From Winogradskyella sp. (lineage in GTDB: Bacteria; Bacteroidota; Bacteroidia; Flavobacteriales; Flavobacteriaceae), in assembly GCF_013213835.1 (NCBI RefSeq), contig NZ_JABSSU010000004.1, positions 310,001 to 374,000 on the forward strand: DNA of 64,000 nt, written 5' to 3'. The notes under the pieces are model-generated. The model saw nothing but the letters and a program-made list of their open reading frames with translations, was not told where the DNA came from and searched no databases. Within the stretch, counting starts at the first letter, position 1, and the number at the start of each line of letters is the position of its first letter. The position numbers and the translations under genes are program-made. Below, one piece after another: positions 15,479 through 25,460 of the stretch.

Positions 15479-18325
15479 ATGTCTTATATGAAATTTCTAT
15501 CGGTTGTACTTGGCTTAAGTACACTAATTTCTTTTGCACAACAACCCGCAACGCCATCTGAAACTATAAAAAATGCTTTGAAAGAAAAGCGCGAAATGAT
15601 GCAAACCTCCTTGGTGAAAAATGTACCATTCGAAAATATTGGTCCAACCATTATGAGTGGTCGTGTAGTTGATTTAGATGTTAATCCAGAAATGCCATCA
15701 GAGTTTTATGTAGGATACGCTTCTGGAGGTGTTTGGCACACAACCAACAATGGGACAACATTTACACCAATTTTAGACAGTTCAGACACCCAAAATGTAG
15801 GAGACATTGCTGTGCATTGGCCAACAAGAACGATTTATGTTGGTACTGGTGAGAATAATGCCTCAAGATCTTCTTATGCAGGTATAGGCATCCTAAAATC
15901 GACCGATAATGGTAAAAATTGGGAAAATGTTGGGCTTTTGGACGCCCATCACTTTGCACCGATTTTAATTCACCCAGATAATCCAGATGTGGTGACTGTA
16001 GGCGTTACAGGTCATTTGTATTCGCCTAATAATGAGCGTGGAGTGTATAAAACAACTGATGGAGGCAAAACATGGAAGCAAACCTTATTTGTAGATGATA
16101 TGAGTGGTATCATTGATTTGCAGTGCAGTCCAAGTAATTATAATGTAATGTATGCCACCTCTTGGACTAAAGACAGAAAAGCATGGAATTTTACTGGAAA
16201 CGGTAGCAATTCTGCCATTTATAAAAGTACAGATGCCGGCGAGACATGGGAAAAAGTATCTACTGAAAAAAGCGGTTTTCCAACCGGCGAAGGAGTTGGT
16301 AGAATTGGCATCACAGTGTTTAATGATAATGTAGTGTATGCGATACACGACAATCAGTTTAGGCGTCCTCAAGAAAAGAACAAAACATCTGATGGAAATG
16401 ATGGTTTGTCAAAAGAGGATTTTAAGAGTATGTCAAAAACTGAATTCTTGGCATTGACAGATAAAAGCCTCAACAGATTTTTAAGATCAAATGGGTTTCC
16501 TAGAACATATACGGCATCTCATGTAAAAGAGATGATTAGCAACGATAAGGCAAAGTCAATTGATTTAGCGAAATACCTAGAAGATGCAAATTCTATGCTA
16601 TTTGATACGCCAGTAATTGGTGCTGAGGTCTATAAAAGTACCAATGGAGGGAAAACATGGAAGAAAACTCACGATGAGTATTTGGATGGTGTGTATTTTA
16701 GTTACGGTTATTACTTTGGACATATTCATGTGTCACCAGTTGATGATAATGACATTTATATTTATGGTGTTCCGATATTAAAATCTAAAGATGGAGGAAA
16801 GAGCTTTACTTCAATCAGTGCAGAAAATGTACATGCCGATCATCATGCGTTATGGATAAATCCTAAAGATCCTAATCATTTGGTAAATGGAAATGATGGT
16901 GGAGTCAATATTACTTATGATGATGGTGAACATTGGATAAAGAACAATTCACCTTCAGTTGGTCAATTTTATGCTATAAATGTAGATTATGAACAACCAT
17001 ATAATGTGTATGGTGGACTTCAGGATAACGGAGTTTGGAAAGGAGCGCACAACGCTCGTGAAGACAAAGGTTGGCATCAACGCGGTCAATACCCATGGGA
17101 AATGATAATGGGTGGCGATGGAATGCAAATTCAAATTGATAATAGAAATTCTAATATTGTGTATACTGGTTTTCAATTCGGAACGTATTACAGACTCAAC
17201 CTCGAAACTCAAGACCAGAAATACATTCAGCCAAAACATACGCTAGGTGAAACACCTTACAGATTCAATTGGCAAACCCCAATTTTACTGTCTTCCCACA
17301 ATCAAGATATTTTGTATTTAGGAGGTAATAAACTTATGCGTTCCATGAATCAAGGTGATGATTGGGAAGCCATTAGTGATGATTTGACTAATGGTGGTAA
17401 AAAAGGAAATGTCGCCTATGGTACACTAACTTCCATTAGTGAAAGTCCCTTTCAATTTGGGTTAATCTATACAGGTAGTGATGATGGCTTAGTACAAGTA
17501 ACGCAAAATGGAGGAAGCAATTGGAATAACCTTTCAGGATTACCAAAAGACTTATGGGTAAGTAGAGTTGTGGCTTCACAGCATAAAAAAGAACGTGTTT
17601 ATGTCACTTTAAACGGCTACAGATGGGATGATTTTAGTGTCTATGTCTACATGAGTGAAGATTATGGAACTACATGGAAGAGTATTGGACAAGGCATACC
17701 GGCATCACCTGTTAATGTCATTAAAGAAGATGCAACCAATGAAAAGGTATTGTATGTAGGTACAGATAATGGAGCATATGTGTCTTTTGATATGGGAGCA
17801 AGTTGGGAAGCGTTTTCTAACGGATTGCCAAATGTTGCAGTTCATGATATTGTGCTGCAAACAGAAGCTAATGATGTATTGCTGGGTACACATGGTAGAA
17901 GTATTTATAAAACGAATGTTACGCCATTACAATACGACAGTGACGAATTAAAATCGCAACCTATTACAATCTTTGATATAAAGCCTATTAAGTATTCTAG
18001 CCGATGGGGAAGTTCTTGGAGCAAGTGGTTAGATGCCTATGAACCTCAGAAAACTATTCAATTCTACAGTAATGCATCTGGTGAAAAGACCATTACGATT
18101 GTATCTCAATCTGGTGCCGAACTAAACCGTATAAAAGTGATAACTGACAAAGGGTTTAACTATGTAGATTATGACCTAACAATTACCGAAAAAGGCAGAA
18201 AGGCATTAATGAAAGAAAACGACGATTTGGTGATTAAAAAGGCAAGTAATGGTAAATATTATTTACCAAAAGGTAATTATTCAGTGAAAATAGAAAGTTT
18301 TGAAACTCAAATGTTTGTGGAATAA
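15479..18325 (+). CDS. secreted BNR/VPS10-type repeat protein
   Basis: 948 residues with a signal peptide (FLSVVLGLSTLISFAQ). About nine Asp-box (BNR) turns are visible, among them KSTDNGKNWE, KTTDGGKTWK, KSTDAGETWE, KSTNGGKTWK, TQNGGSNWN and SEDYGTTWK. These mark sialidase-like propeller blades in the sortilin/VPS10 style, probably two propellers, of a large family common in Bacteroidota. A segment at about 285-365 without Asp boxes may be an insertion between blades. The C-terminal 100 residues (TIQFYSNASGEKTITIVSQS) look like a FlgD-type Ig fold, but no typical T9SS motif was found. Exported; enzymatic activity not evident. Confidence 0.85.
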   Translation: MSYMKFLSVVLGLSTLISFAQQPATPSETIKNALKEKREMMQTSLVKNVPFENIGPTIMSGRVVDLDVNPEMPSEFYVGYASGGVWHTTNNGTTFTPILDSSDTQNVGDIAVHWPTRTIYVGTGENNASRSSYAGIGILKSTDNGKNWENVGLLDAHHFAPILIHPDNPDVVTVGVTGHLYSPNNERGVYKTTDGGKTWKQTLFVDDMSGIIDLQCSPSNYNVMYATSWTKDRKAWNFTGNGSNSAIYKSTDAGETWEKVSTEKSGFPTGEGVGRIGITVFNDNVVYAIHDNQFRRPQEKNKTSDGNDGLSKEDFKSMSKTEFLALTDKSLNRFLRSNGFPRTYTASHVKEMISNDKAKSIDLAKYLEDANSMLFDTPVIGAEVYKSTNGGKTWKKTHDEYLDGVYFSYGYYFGHIHVSPVDDNDIYIYGVPILKSKDGGKSFTSISAENVHADHHALWINPKDPNHLVNGNDGGVNITYDDGEHWIKNNSPSVGQFYAINVDYEQPYNVYGGLQDNGVWKGAHNAREDKGWHQRGQYPWEMIMGGDGMQIQIDNRNSNIVYTGFQFGTYYRLNLETQDQKYIQPKHTLGETPYRFNWQTPILLSSHNQDILYLGGNKLMRSMNQGDDWEAISDDLTNGGKKGNVAYGTLTSISESPFQFGLIYTGSDDGLVQVTQNGGSNWNNLSGLPKDLWVSRVVASQHKKERVYVTLNGYRWDDFSVYVYMSEDYGTTWKSIGQGIPASPVNVIKEDATNEKVLYVGTDNGAYVSFDMGASWEAFSNGLPNVAVHDIVLQTEANDVLLGTHGRSIYKTNVTPLQYDSDELKSQPITIFDIKPIKYSSRWGSSWSKWLDAYEPQKTIQFYSNASGEKTITIVSQSGAELNRIKVITDKGFNYVDYDLTITEKGRKALMKENDDLVIKKASNGKYYLPKGNYSVKIESFETQMFVE

Positions 18326-18368
18326 TTAATATATTGTAATTAGCAACAGAAATGTAATACAATCACGT

Positions 18369-19604
18369 ATGAAAAAAGTAATTATTCTTGTTTTTCTAGT
18401 AAGCTCTCAACTAGGATTAACTCAAGAAAAAAGTAAAACCTACGATGAATGGATTTTTAAGGCTGGTGTTAATGTTGTAGATAGTCGTGGCGCAAGAGAA
18501 GCAATTAACGGTATTCCTTTTGTTAACGAAAATGCTTTTGGGTCATTGCCACTCACTTTTGGAATTGAAAAGAGAATAAATAGAATTTTTGGTGTAAATG
18601 CGACAAGTAGTGTAAATAATTGGGAACCGTTTGAAGGTGTCATTGATGGAATTACAGTTGAAGAGCGTCAGCAATATTTTGCTTTTGATGTTAATGGTAA
18701 AGTGTATTTTAATGAACTCTTGAATTTTGGTGAAGGATTGTCTTATCTTGATTTTTATGGTAATGCTGGTGCAGGTTATTTTGAGATAAGCGAAGGTACT
18801 TTTACCTTAAACTATGGCGCAGGTGTTTCTGTTTGGTTGTCAGACCGATTTGGTCTTGATTTTAATGCTACCGTCAAGAATATATTAGGAGACATTCAGA
18901 GTCAATATGAATCTTCACACTTTTTATACTCCTTTGGTGTTCTGATTGATTTAGGGTTGAAAAAAACTAAAAAGGAAAGTAACAAAAGTGAGGGAATCGC
19001 AACAATAATTAAAGATTCAGATTCGGATGGTGTGCCAGACGATAAGGATTATTGTCCGAGAACTTCTGGTTTACCTTCTAATTTTGGTTGCCCCTTGATA
19101 GATTCAGATAGTGATGGTGTTATAGATAGTGCTGATCATTGCCCTCAAATAAAAGGAGATCCGTCAAATAATGGTTGTCCAATAGCTACAGCAGTTAATT
19201 CAGAAACTGAAAAGACTGAGACAGATAGAGATGGTACTGATACGGATACTCAGCGTAAAGATGTAGAGTTAATAGCAAGCAAAATTAAATTTGAATCGGG
19301 TAATTATAACTTTAAACAAGACACATATATACACTTACAAGAACTTGTAAAGATTTTGGCCAAAGAACCAGCTGAAACAAGGTTTAAGATTGTGGGACAC
19401 ACGGATAGTGCAGGGAGTTATGAGGCTAACAGAAGATTGTCGTACATGCGAGCTAGTGCAGTTAGAAATTATCTAGCTGATAGCGGAATTTCAAAAGATC
19501 GAATTGATATTGAGGGTCTTGGCGAGTCAAATCCTATAGATGATAATTTAACCACTGAAGGAAGAGCAAGAAACAGACGTGTGGAGGTGCTTATCCTCAA
19601 ATAA
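18369..19604 (+). CDS. OmpA-family outer membrane protein with thrombospondin type 3 repeats
   Basis: 411 residues. A signal peptide (KKVIILVFLVSSQLGLTQ) is followed by an N-terminal beta-barrel of about 190 residues. Two calcium-binding type 3 repeats come next (DSDSDGVPDDKDYCP and DSDSDGVIDSADHCP), then an acidic linker. The C-terminal OmpA peptidoglycan-binding domain, about 300-411, shows GHTDSAGSYEANRRLSYMRA, the GLGESNPI turn and RNRRVEV. It anchors the outer membrane to peptidoglycan. It starts 43 bases after the BNR gene in the same direction, so it may share its transcript. Confidence 0.92.
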   Translation: MKKVIILVFLVSSQLGLTQEKSKTYDEWIFKAGVNVVDSRGAREAINGIPFVNENAFGSLPLTFGIEKRINRIFGVNATSSVNNWEPFEGVIDGITVEERQQYFAFDVNGKVYFNELLNFGEGLSYLDFYGNAGAGYFEISEGTFTLNYGAGVSVWLSDRFGLDFNATVKNILGDIQSQYESSHFLYSFGVLIDLGLKKTKKESNKSEGIATIIKDSDSDGVPDDKDYCPRTSGLPSNFGCPLIDSDSDGVIDSADHCPQIKGDPSNNGCPIATAVNSETEKTETDRDGTDTDTQRKDVELIASKIKFESGNYNFKQDTYIHLQELVKILAKEPAETRFKIVGHTDSAGSYEANRRLSYMRASAVRNYLADSGISKDRIDIEGLGESNPIDDNLTTEGRARNRRVEVLILK

Positions 19605-19675
19605 ACCTTTAGAATTTTCAAGATTAGGTAGTTTAATTATAACCATTCTAAATAAACATTTATGACATTAGTCAG

Positions 19676-19706
19676 TTGTTAAACCGCGCATTCTACTGTA
19701 TTTTTG
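19676..19706 (+). promoter_or_regulatory. sdhCAB promoter
   Basis: TTG at 19676-19678 and TATTTTTG at 19699-19706, separated by 20 bases, fit the Bacteroidota consensus. It ends 27 bases before the sdhC ATG. Confidence 0.65.
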
Positions 19707-19733
19707 CTCGACTAACATAACTATTTATCAATA

Positions 19734-20420
19734 ATGAGCGGAATTTTAAATTCTTCAATTGGTAGAAAGTTTGCCATGGCACTTTCGGCACTCTTTCTAA
19801 TGGTTTTTCTTGTAATGCACGTTTCCATTAATTTCACATCTGTATTCAGTGAAGAACTTTTTAATGATTTATCCCATTTTATGGGGACAAATCCACTTGT
19901 TCAAGGTTTAATGCAACCTATTTTAATTGTAGGTGTCATTTTCCATTTTGTTATGGGATTTGTTTTAGAAGCAAAAAACAAAGCATCACGTGGTGTAAAA
20001 TATGCTAGTAACTCTGCCAAAGATAATTCTACATGGATGTCAAGAAATATGCTGTTAACAGGTATTGTAGTCTTGGCATTTTTATTTTTACACATGTACG
20101 ATTTTTGGGTTCATGAGATGACTGTAAAGTATATTGAAGGCGATATGAGTGGTCTTAAAGATCCTAATATTGCTGAATCCGGATTTAGATATTACGAAGA
20201 ATTAAGAGCAAAATTTGTAGACCCATGGCGTGTGGTCTTTTATTCAGTTTGTTTTGTGTTGTTAGCCTTACATTTACTTCATGGTTTTAATTCATCTTTC
20301 CAATCAATTGGAGCGAACAATAAGTATGTAAAAGGTCTTAAAGGATTTAGTAAAGTATATTCTATTGGTATACCTGCGCTTTTCATTTTTATTGCAGTTT
20401 ATCATCACTTTACACATTAA
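19734..20420 (+). CDS. sdhC: succinate dehydrogenase cytochrome b subunit
   Basis: 228 residues with five membrane segments. It is the single-subunit cytochrome b558-type anchor used by menaquinone-linked complex II in Bacteroidota, with no separate SdhD. Candidate haem-ligand histidines lie in VMHVSINF, VIFHFVMGF, FLFLHMYDFW and ALHLLHGFNS. It passes electrons from the SdhB iron-sulfur clusters to menaquinone in the inner membrane. sdhA starts 12 bases downstream, so this is the first gene of sdhCAB. Confidence 0.95.
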   Translation: MSGILNSSIGRKFAMALSALFLMVFLVMHVSINFTSVFSEELFNDLSHFMGTNPLVQGLMQPILIVGVIFHFVMGFVLEAKNKASRGVKYASNSAKDNSTWMSRNMLLTGIVVLAFLFLHMYDFWVHEMTVKYIEGDMSGLKDPNIAESGFRYYEELRAKFVDPWRVVFYSVCFVLLALHLLHGFNSSFQSIGANNKYVKGLKGFSKVYSIGIPALFIFIAVYHHFTH

Positions 20421-20432
20421 AAAAAAATTACT

Positions 20433-22433
20433 ATGTCAATATTAGATTCTAAAATACCAGAAGGCCCTTTAGCGGATAAATGGACAAAGCATAAAAACGA
20501 TATTAACCTAGTTAATCCAGCCAACAAGCGACTTATAGACGTGATTATTGTTGGTACAGGTTTAGCAGGTGGTTCTGCAGCAGCAACACTTGCCGAGTTA
20601 GGATACAATGTAAAAGCATTTTGTTTTCAAGATTCTCCAAGACGTGCGCACTCTATTGCTGCACAAGGAGGAATTAATGCAGCAAAAAATTACCAAGGAG
20701 ATGGTGATTCTACATACAGATTGTTTTATGATACTGTAAAAGGTGGTGATTACCGTTCTAGAGAAGCAAACGTTTATCGTCTTGCTGAAGTTTCTACAAA
20801 TATTATAGACCAGTGCGTGGCGCAAGGTGTTCCTTTCGCTAGAGAATACGGTGGATTATTAGACAACCGTTCTTTTGGCGGTGTTTTAGTGTCAAGAACG
20901 TTCTACGCAAAAGGTCAAACAGGTCAGCAATTGTTACTTGGTGCTTACGCAGCGATGAATAGACAAATTGGTCGTGGAAAAATAAAAATGTATACACGTC
21001 ATGAAATGTTAGATGTTGTAATTGTAGATGGTAAAGCCAGAGGAATTATAGCTCGAAACTTAGTGACAGGTGAAATAGAAAGACATTCTGCTCACGCTGT
21101 TGTTTTAGGAACAGGTGGATACGGAAATGCATTTTATCTTTCAACTTATGCCATGGGAAGTAATGTAACAGCAGCATGGAAAGCTCACAAACGTGGTGCC
21201 TTCTTTGCAAATCCTTGTTACACTCAAATTCACCCAACATGTATACCGGTTTCTGGAGATCATCAGTCAAAATTAACATTGATGTCTGAATCTTTAAGAA
21301 ATGATGGTCGTATTTGGGTACCTAAGCACAAAAAAGATGTTGAAGCCATTAGAAACGGAAGTTTAAAGCCTACAGATTTGGCAGAAGAAGATAGAGACTA
21401 TTATTTAGAACGTCGTTATCCTGCCTTTGGTAACTTAGTACCACGTGATGTTGCATCTAGAGCGGCTAAAGAGCGCTGCGATGCAGGATATGGTGTTAAT
21501 CAAACAGGAGAGGCAGTATATTTAGATTTTGCTTCAGCGATTGAAAGATATGGTAAGGAGCAAGCCTACATTAAAGGTCTTGATGTAGATGACAAGAAAG
21601 TAGTTACAGATCTAGGTAAGAAGGTTGTAGAGAATAAGTACGGAAACTTATTCCAGATGTACGAAAAAATCGTAGATCAAAACCCTTATGAAACACCAAT
21701 GATGATTTACCCTGCAGTACATTACACTATGGGTGGATTATGGGTAGACTATAATCTGATGACTACTGTTCCTGGTTTATATGCTATTGGTGAAGCAAAT
21801 TTCTCAGATCATGGTGCTAATCGTCTTGGTGCTTCTGCATTGATGCAAGGACTAGCAGATGGTTATTTTGTGTTACCATATACAATTGGTGATTACTTGT
21901 CTCATGACATTAGAACAGGACCAATTTCTACTGAGACAGCTGAGTTTGAAGAGGCTGAGAAAAATGTAAGAGATAACATTAATAAGCTAATAAATAATCA
22001 AGGGACAAAATCGGTAGATCACTTCCATAAGCGTTTAGGTAAAATCATGTGGAATAAATGTGGTATGGCGAGGAATGAAAAGGAGCTTAAAGAAGCAATA
22101 GATGAAATAGCAGCTTTAAGAGAAGAGTTCTATAAAGATGTTTTTGTTCCAGGAACAGAAAATGAATACAATGAAGAATTGGCTAAAGCAGGTCGCGTAG
22201 CAGACTTCCTAGAATTAGGTGAGTTATTTGCTAAAGACGCCTTAGAGCGTAATGAATCTGCTGGTGGTCACTTTAGAGAAGAGTATCAAACCGAAGGCGG
22301 AGAAGCCTTACGTGTTAAAGAATACCAATATGTATCAGCATGGGAGTATAAAGGACAGCCAAGTGAGGCCGTTCATCATAAAGAACCATTAGAGTACAAC
22401 AATATTGAAGTGAAAGAGAGAAGTTACAAATAA
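20433..22433 (+). CDS. sdhA: succinate dehydrogenase/fumarate reductase flavoprotein subunit
   Basis: 666 residues. [18 protein letters not shown] is the FAD-binding Rossmann motif near residue 35. [16 protein letters not shown] contains the histidine that carries covalent [12 protein letters not shown] and the [15 protein letters not shown] segment line the active site. It oxidises succinate to fumarate on the cytoplasmic face. The length and the long C-terminal tail match the Bacteroidota/epsilon-type b558 enzyme. It lies 12 bases after sdhC and 8 before sdhB. Confidence 0.97.
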   Translation: MSILDSKIPEGPLADKWTKHKNDINLVNPANKRLIDVIIVGTGLAGGSAAATLAELGYNVKAFCFQDSPRRAHSIAAQGGINAAKNYQGDGDSTYRLFYDTVKGGDYRSREANVYRLAEVSTNIIDQCVAQGVPFAREYGGLLDNRSFGGVLVSRTFYAKGQTGQQLLLGAYAAMNRQIGRGKIKMYTRHEMLDVVIVDGKARGIIARNLVTGEIERHSAHAVVLGTGGYGNAFYLSTYAMGSNVTAAWKAHKRGAFFANPCYTQIHPTCIPVSGDHQSKLTLMSESLRNDGRIWVPKHKKDVEAIRNGSLKPTDLAEEDRDYYLERRYPAFGNLVPRDVASRAAKERCDAGYGVNQTGEAVYLDFASAIERYGKEQAYIKGLDVDDKKVVTDLGKKVVENKYGNLFQMYEKIVDQNPYETPMMIYPAVHYTMGGLWVDYNLMTTVPGLYAIGEANFSDHGANRLGASALMQGLADGYFVLPYTIGDYLSHDIRTGPISTETAEFEEAEKNVRDNINKLINNQGTKSVDHFHKRLGKIMWNKCGMARNEKELKEAIDEIAALREEFYKDVFVPGTENEYNEELAKAGRVADFLELGELFAKDALERNESAGGHFREEYQTEGGEALRVKEYQYVSAWEYKGQPSEAVHHKEPLEYNNIEVKERSYK

Positions 22434-22441
22434 AAAAAGCT

Positions 22442-23188
22442 ATGATGAATTTAACGTTAAAAATATGGCGTCAAAAAGATGCTAATGATAAGGGTCAAAT
22501 TGTTGATTATCCTATAAGCAATATTTCACCTGACATGTCTTTTCTTGAGATGTTAGATGTGTTGAATCAAGAGTTAATTGAAAAAGGTGAGCAACCTGTA
22601 GCTTTTGATCATGATTGTAGAGAAGGTATATGCGGAACATGTTCATTGTATATTAACGGTAGAGCTCATGGACCTCAAACCAAAATTACAGCTTGTCAAT
22701 TACACATGAGAAGTTTCAAAGATGGTGATACCATATATATAGAACCTTGGAGAGCAAAGGCATTTCCTGTGATTAAAGATTTAATTGTTGATAGAACAGC
22801 TTTTGATAGAATTCAGCAAGCTGGTGGATTTATTTCTGTAAATACCTCTGGTAATACACAAGATGCAAATGCTATTCCAATTGAAAAGGAAAATGCGGAT
22901 AAGGCATTTGATGCAGCTACCTGTATAGGATGTGGTGCATGTGTAGCAACCTGTAAAAACTCTTCTGCTATGTTGTTTGTGTCTGCAAAAGTATCGCAGT
23001 TTGCATTGCTACCACAAGGACAGGTAGAGGCAACTGACCGTGTACTAAATATGGTGAAGCAAATGGACGAAGAAGGTTTTGGGAACTGTACAAATACTGG
23101 TGCTTGTGAGGTAGAATGTCCAAAAGGTATTTCTTTAGAAAATATTGCTAGAATGAATAGAGAGCATATAAAGGCGACTCTAGTTTAA
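22442..23188 (+). CDS. sdhB: succinate dehydrogenase iron-sulfur subunit
   Basis: 248 residues. The [2Fe-2S] site is [12 protein letters not shown] near residue 60 plus a later C. The second site is [11 protein letters not shown] near 160, and the third is [15 protein letters not shown] near 216. It relays electrons from SdhA FAD to SdhC. Two ATGs lie side by side (22442 and 22445) and cannot be told apart by eye. A strong hairpin terminator follows at 23218, closing the sdh operon. Confidence 0.97.
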   Translation: MMNLTLKIWRQKDANDKGQIVDYPISNISPDMSFLEMLDVLNQELIEKGEQPVAFDHDCREGICGTCSLYINGRAHGPQTKITACQLHMRSFKDGDTIYIEPWRAKAFPVIKDLIVDRTAFDRIQQAGGFISVNTSGNTQDANAIPIEKENADKAFDAATCIGCGACVATCKNSSAMLFVSAKVSQFALLPQGQVEATDRVLNMVKQMDEEGFGNCTNTGACEVECPKGISLENIARMNREHIKATLV

Positions 23189-23496
23189 AATATAAATATA
23201 TAAAAGAAGGAAAAAGGGCCTGGATAAAATATTATTCAGGCTTTTTTATGCCTATGAGTGAAAGTTAAAATCGTTATATACTAATTTATATTTTACATAA
23301 AAATTCAACTCGATATAAACTTAATTAGTGGTTAGTTTGCTCAAAAGTTGACGCTGATATTTTGCAAAAAACAAGGGGAATCTAAACAAGTGGATTCTTA
23401 GTCTAATTTTAGAGTATTGATATTAAGTTATTTACGAGCTTTTTTTATTTTTGAGAGACTTTATTTATATAAATGTGTCAATAAATAATGGAATAG
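23189..23496. other. 308-base intergenic region
   Basis: It begins with the sdh terminator at 23218-23247. The rest is very AT-rich and carries no convincing gene or clear TAnnTTTG promoter; it must contain the promoter of the sensor-kinase genes. Confidence 0.5.
23218..23247 (+). terminator. terminator of sdhCAB
   Basis: GCCTGGATAA and TTATTCAGGC form a 10-base-pair stem with one G-T pair, followed by six T. Confidence 0.85.
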
Positions 23497-25389
23497 ATGA
23501 ATAGCAAAACCTTATTTTACTTTTTATTAGCTCTTAATTTCAATGCTCTTTTTGCTCAGATTAAAAATAAGGACAGTCTCGATATTCTAATTAATAATGC
23601 ATCAACTATCAAGGAACAGATAGACCATTATGATAAACTAGCGGAGTATTATTTGTATCGTAATGTAGATAGTACCATAATTATTGGTGAAATAATGAAG
23701 GACCTTTCTGTTGATTCAAACTATGATTATGGATATGCGTCTGCAATTTCCAAAATTGCTGTTGCTAAAGTTTTTCAAAAGAAATATGATGAGGCTCTTC
23801 TCCTTGCAGATGAGGTCATTTTACAAAATGCTCATTATAAAAAGGTTGCTGCTGCTTACAATGTTAAGGGCATGGTGCATTACTATAATTCAGATTTTCT
23901 GAAGGCCATTAGAGCATTTAAAAAAATAGTCGCTACAGTTGAACAGCATGAAGATACATTACTTAAAGCAACAACTCTTAATAATATAGCTATAATTTTT
24001 CTTGAACTAGAAGATTATGAAGAGGCCGAATTGTATTTTTTACAAGCCGTAGAACAAGCAAAAATGCTTGAAGACAAGGACTTTTATTATCGTGGTTTTG
24101 TGTCATTGGCGGATTTATATTTACAAAATAAGAGTTATGATAAGGCACTTGACTATGCGTTAGAGGCGATAACTTACCAACAAAATAAAAATAGCTTTGA
24201 TTTAGCCTATACAAAGAACACCTTGGCTGATATTTATTTCATGAAAGGAGAATATGATAAGGCACTGATTCAAAATAAGGAAGCAGAATTTTTAAAAGCA
24301 AAGATTAAAGAATCCCCTTTTATAGAAGCAGATATAAATTTAACTTATGGGAATATATATGCCATTAAGGATAGTTTAGATAAATCAATTAAATATTATG
24401 AACAAGCCTTTAAACTTTCTGAAAAAAAAAAAAAGCATATAATAACTAAGGCATTAGTTGATGTTTATCTAAGGAAAGGAAATAACATAAAAGTTAAAGA
24501 GTATTTAAATTTGTATTATGCCTATTCTGATAGTTTGAAGATGGATAATGGCAATAAAACATTCTATAAGGAAATAAAGAATCTAGAACTTCAAAACTTA
24601 AAAGTTTCTAATGACAAACAAATAAAATTTGAGAAAGACCGTAAAACACTGTATTTATTTATTGCGATAGGCGCAATATTAATAGCTATTTTATTGGTGG
24701 TATTAGTTTTAAGAGTTAAAAAACAAAGAAGTTTATTGGTTAAGCAAAAAGTGTCTATAGAAAAAAAAGAACAAGAAAAGGATTGGCTTTTAAAAGAAAT
24801 ACATCATAGAATAAAGAATAACTTTCATATGATTTCTGGTTTGTTGGATTTACAATCCTTATCAATAGAAGATGAGAAAGCATTGGCATCATTAGAAGAA
24901 AGTAAGAATCGAATTCGTGCGATGGCCCTAACACATCAACGTTTATATAATAATGATGATTTACTTTTTGAATTTGATACATTTATAAATAGTCTAATAA
25001 AAGACCTTACTGCGATATATTCTAAGGCACATAAGCCAGATATTTTTGTGGATGTTCCAAATTATAAATTTGAATTTGATACAGCCGTACCATTAGGTTT
25101 AATAGTAAATGAGTTAGTTACAAATAGTTTTAAATATGGATTAAAAGGTGACAATCAAAAATTAAGAATTAGTGTTAATCATTTAGAGGAAGATTTATAT
25201 GAATTGAAATTATCCGATAATGGTAAAGGACTACCGGAAAATTATAATATCGAAAATTCCGATAGTCTTGGGATGATGCTTGTAAAAAGTTTATCAGAAC
25301 AATTGCAGGGAACCTTCAATTACACCTATTCAAATGGTAGTCTCTTTACAATAAGATTTAAAGACATCAATAGAAGACAAGACATTTAG
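23497..25389 (+). CDS. TPR-containing sensor histidine kinase, HisKA_2 type (copy 1)
   Basis: 630 residues. Signal peptide (FYFLLALNFNALFAQ), then a periplasmic domain of about six tetratricopeptide repeats (AYNVKGMVHYYNSDFLKAI, TLNNIAIIFLELEDYEEA), one membrane helix at about 385-407, and a coiled coil. The phospho-acceptor is H436 in KEIHHRIKNN, followed by MISGLLDLQS. The HATPase N-box is NELVTNSFKYG and the G-box DNGKGLP. Typically such kinases sense the envelope and signal to LytTR or other regulators, but none is nearby. A run of 13 A at 24422-24434 lies in the TPR region. It is followed 71 bases later by a paralogue. Confidence 0.92.
   Translation: MNSKTLFYFLLALNFNALFAQIKNKDSLDILINNASTIKEQIDHYDKLAEYYLYRNVDSTIIIGEIMKDLSVDSNYDYGYASAISKIAVAKVFQKKYDEALLLADEVILQNAHYKKVAAAYNVKGMVHYYNSDFLKAIRAFKKIVATVEQHEDTLLKATTLNNIAIIFLELEDYEEAELYFLQAVEQAKMLEDKDFYYRGFVSLADLYLQNKSYDKALDYALEAITYQQNKNSFDLAYTKNTLADIYFMKGEYDKALIQNKEAEFLKAKIKESPFIEADINLTYGNIYAIKDSLDKSIKYYEQAFKLSEKKKKHIITKALVDVYLRKGNNIKVKEYLNLYYAYSDSLKMDNGNKTFYKEIKNLELQNLKVSNDKQIKFEKDRKTLYLFIAIGAILIAILLVVLVLRVKKQRSLLVKQKVSIEKKEQEKDWLLKEIHHRIKNNFHMISGLLDLQSLSIEDEKALASLEESKNRIRAMALTHQRLYNNDDLLFEFDTFINSLIKDLTAIYSKAHKPDIFVDVPNYKFEFDTAVPLGLIVNELVTNSFKYGLKGDNQKLRISVNHLEEDLYELKLSDNGKGLPENYNIENSDSLGMMLVKSLSEQLQGTFNYTYSNGSLFTIRFKDINRRQDI
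24422..24434 (+). repeat. A13 homopolymer inside a sensor-kinase gene
   Basis: Thirteen consecutive A encode the end of Glu plus four Lys between TPR helices. The frame is intact here. A run of this length is prone to polymerase slippage and is the longest I noticed in coding sequence of the window. Confidence 0.85.
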
Positions 25390-25460
25390 TTTTATTGATA
25401 AATGATAAGGTATTTGGGATGATTTTATGTTAACTTGCCTTGTATCCCTTATTATCCCTT

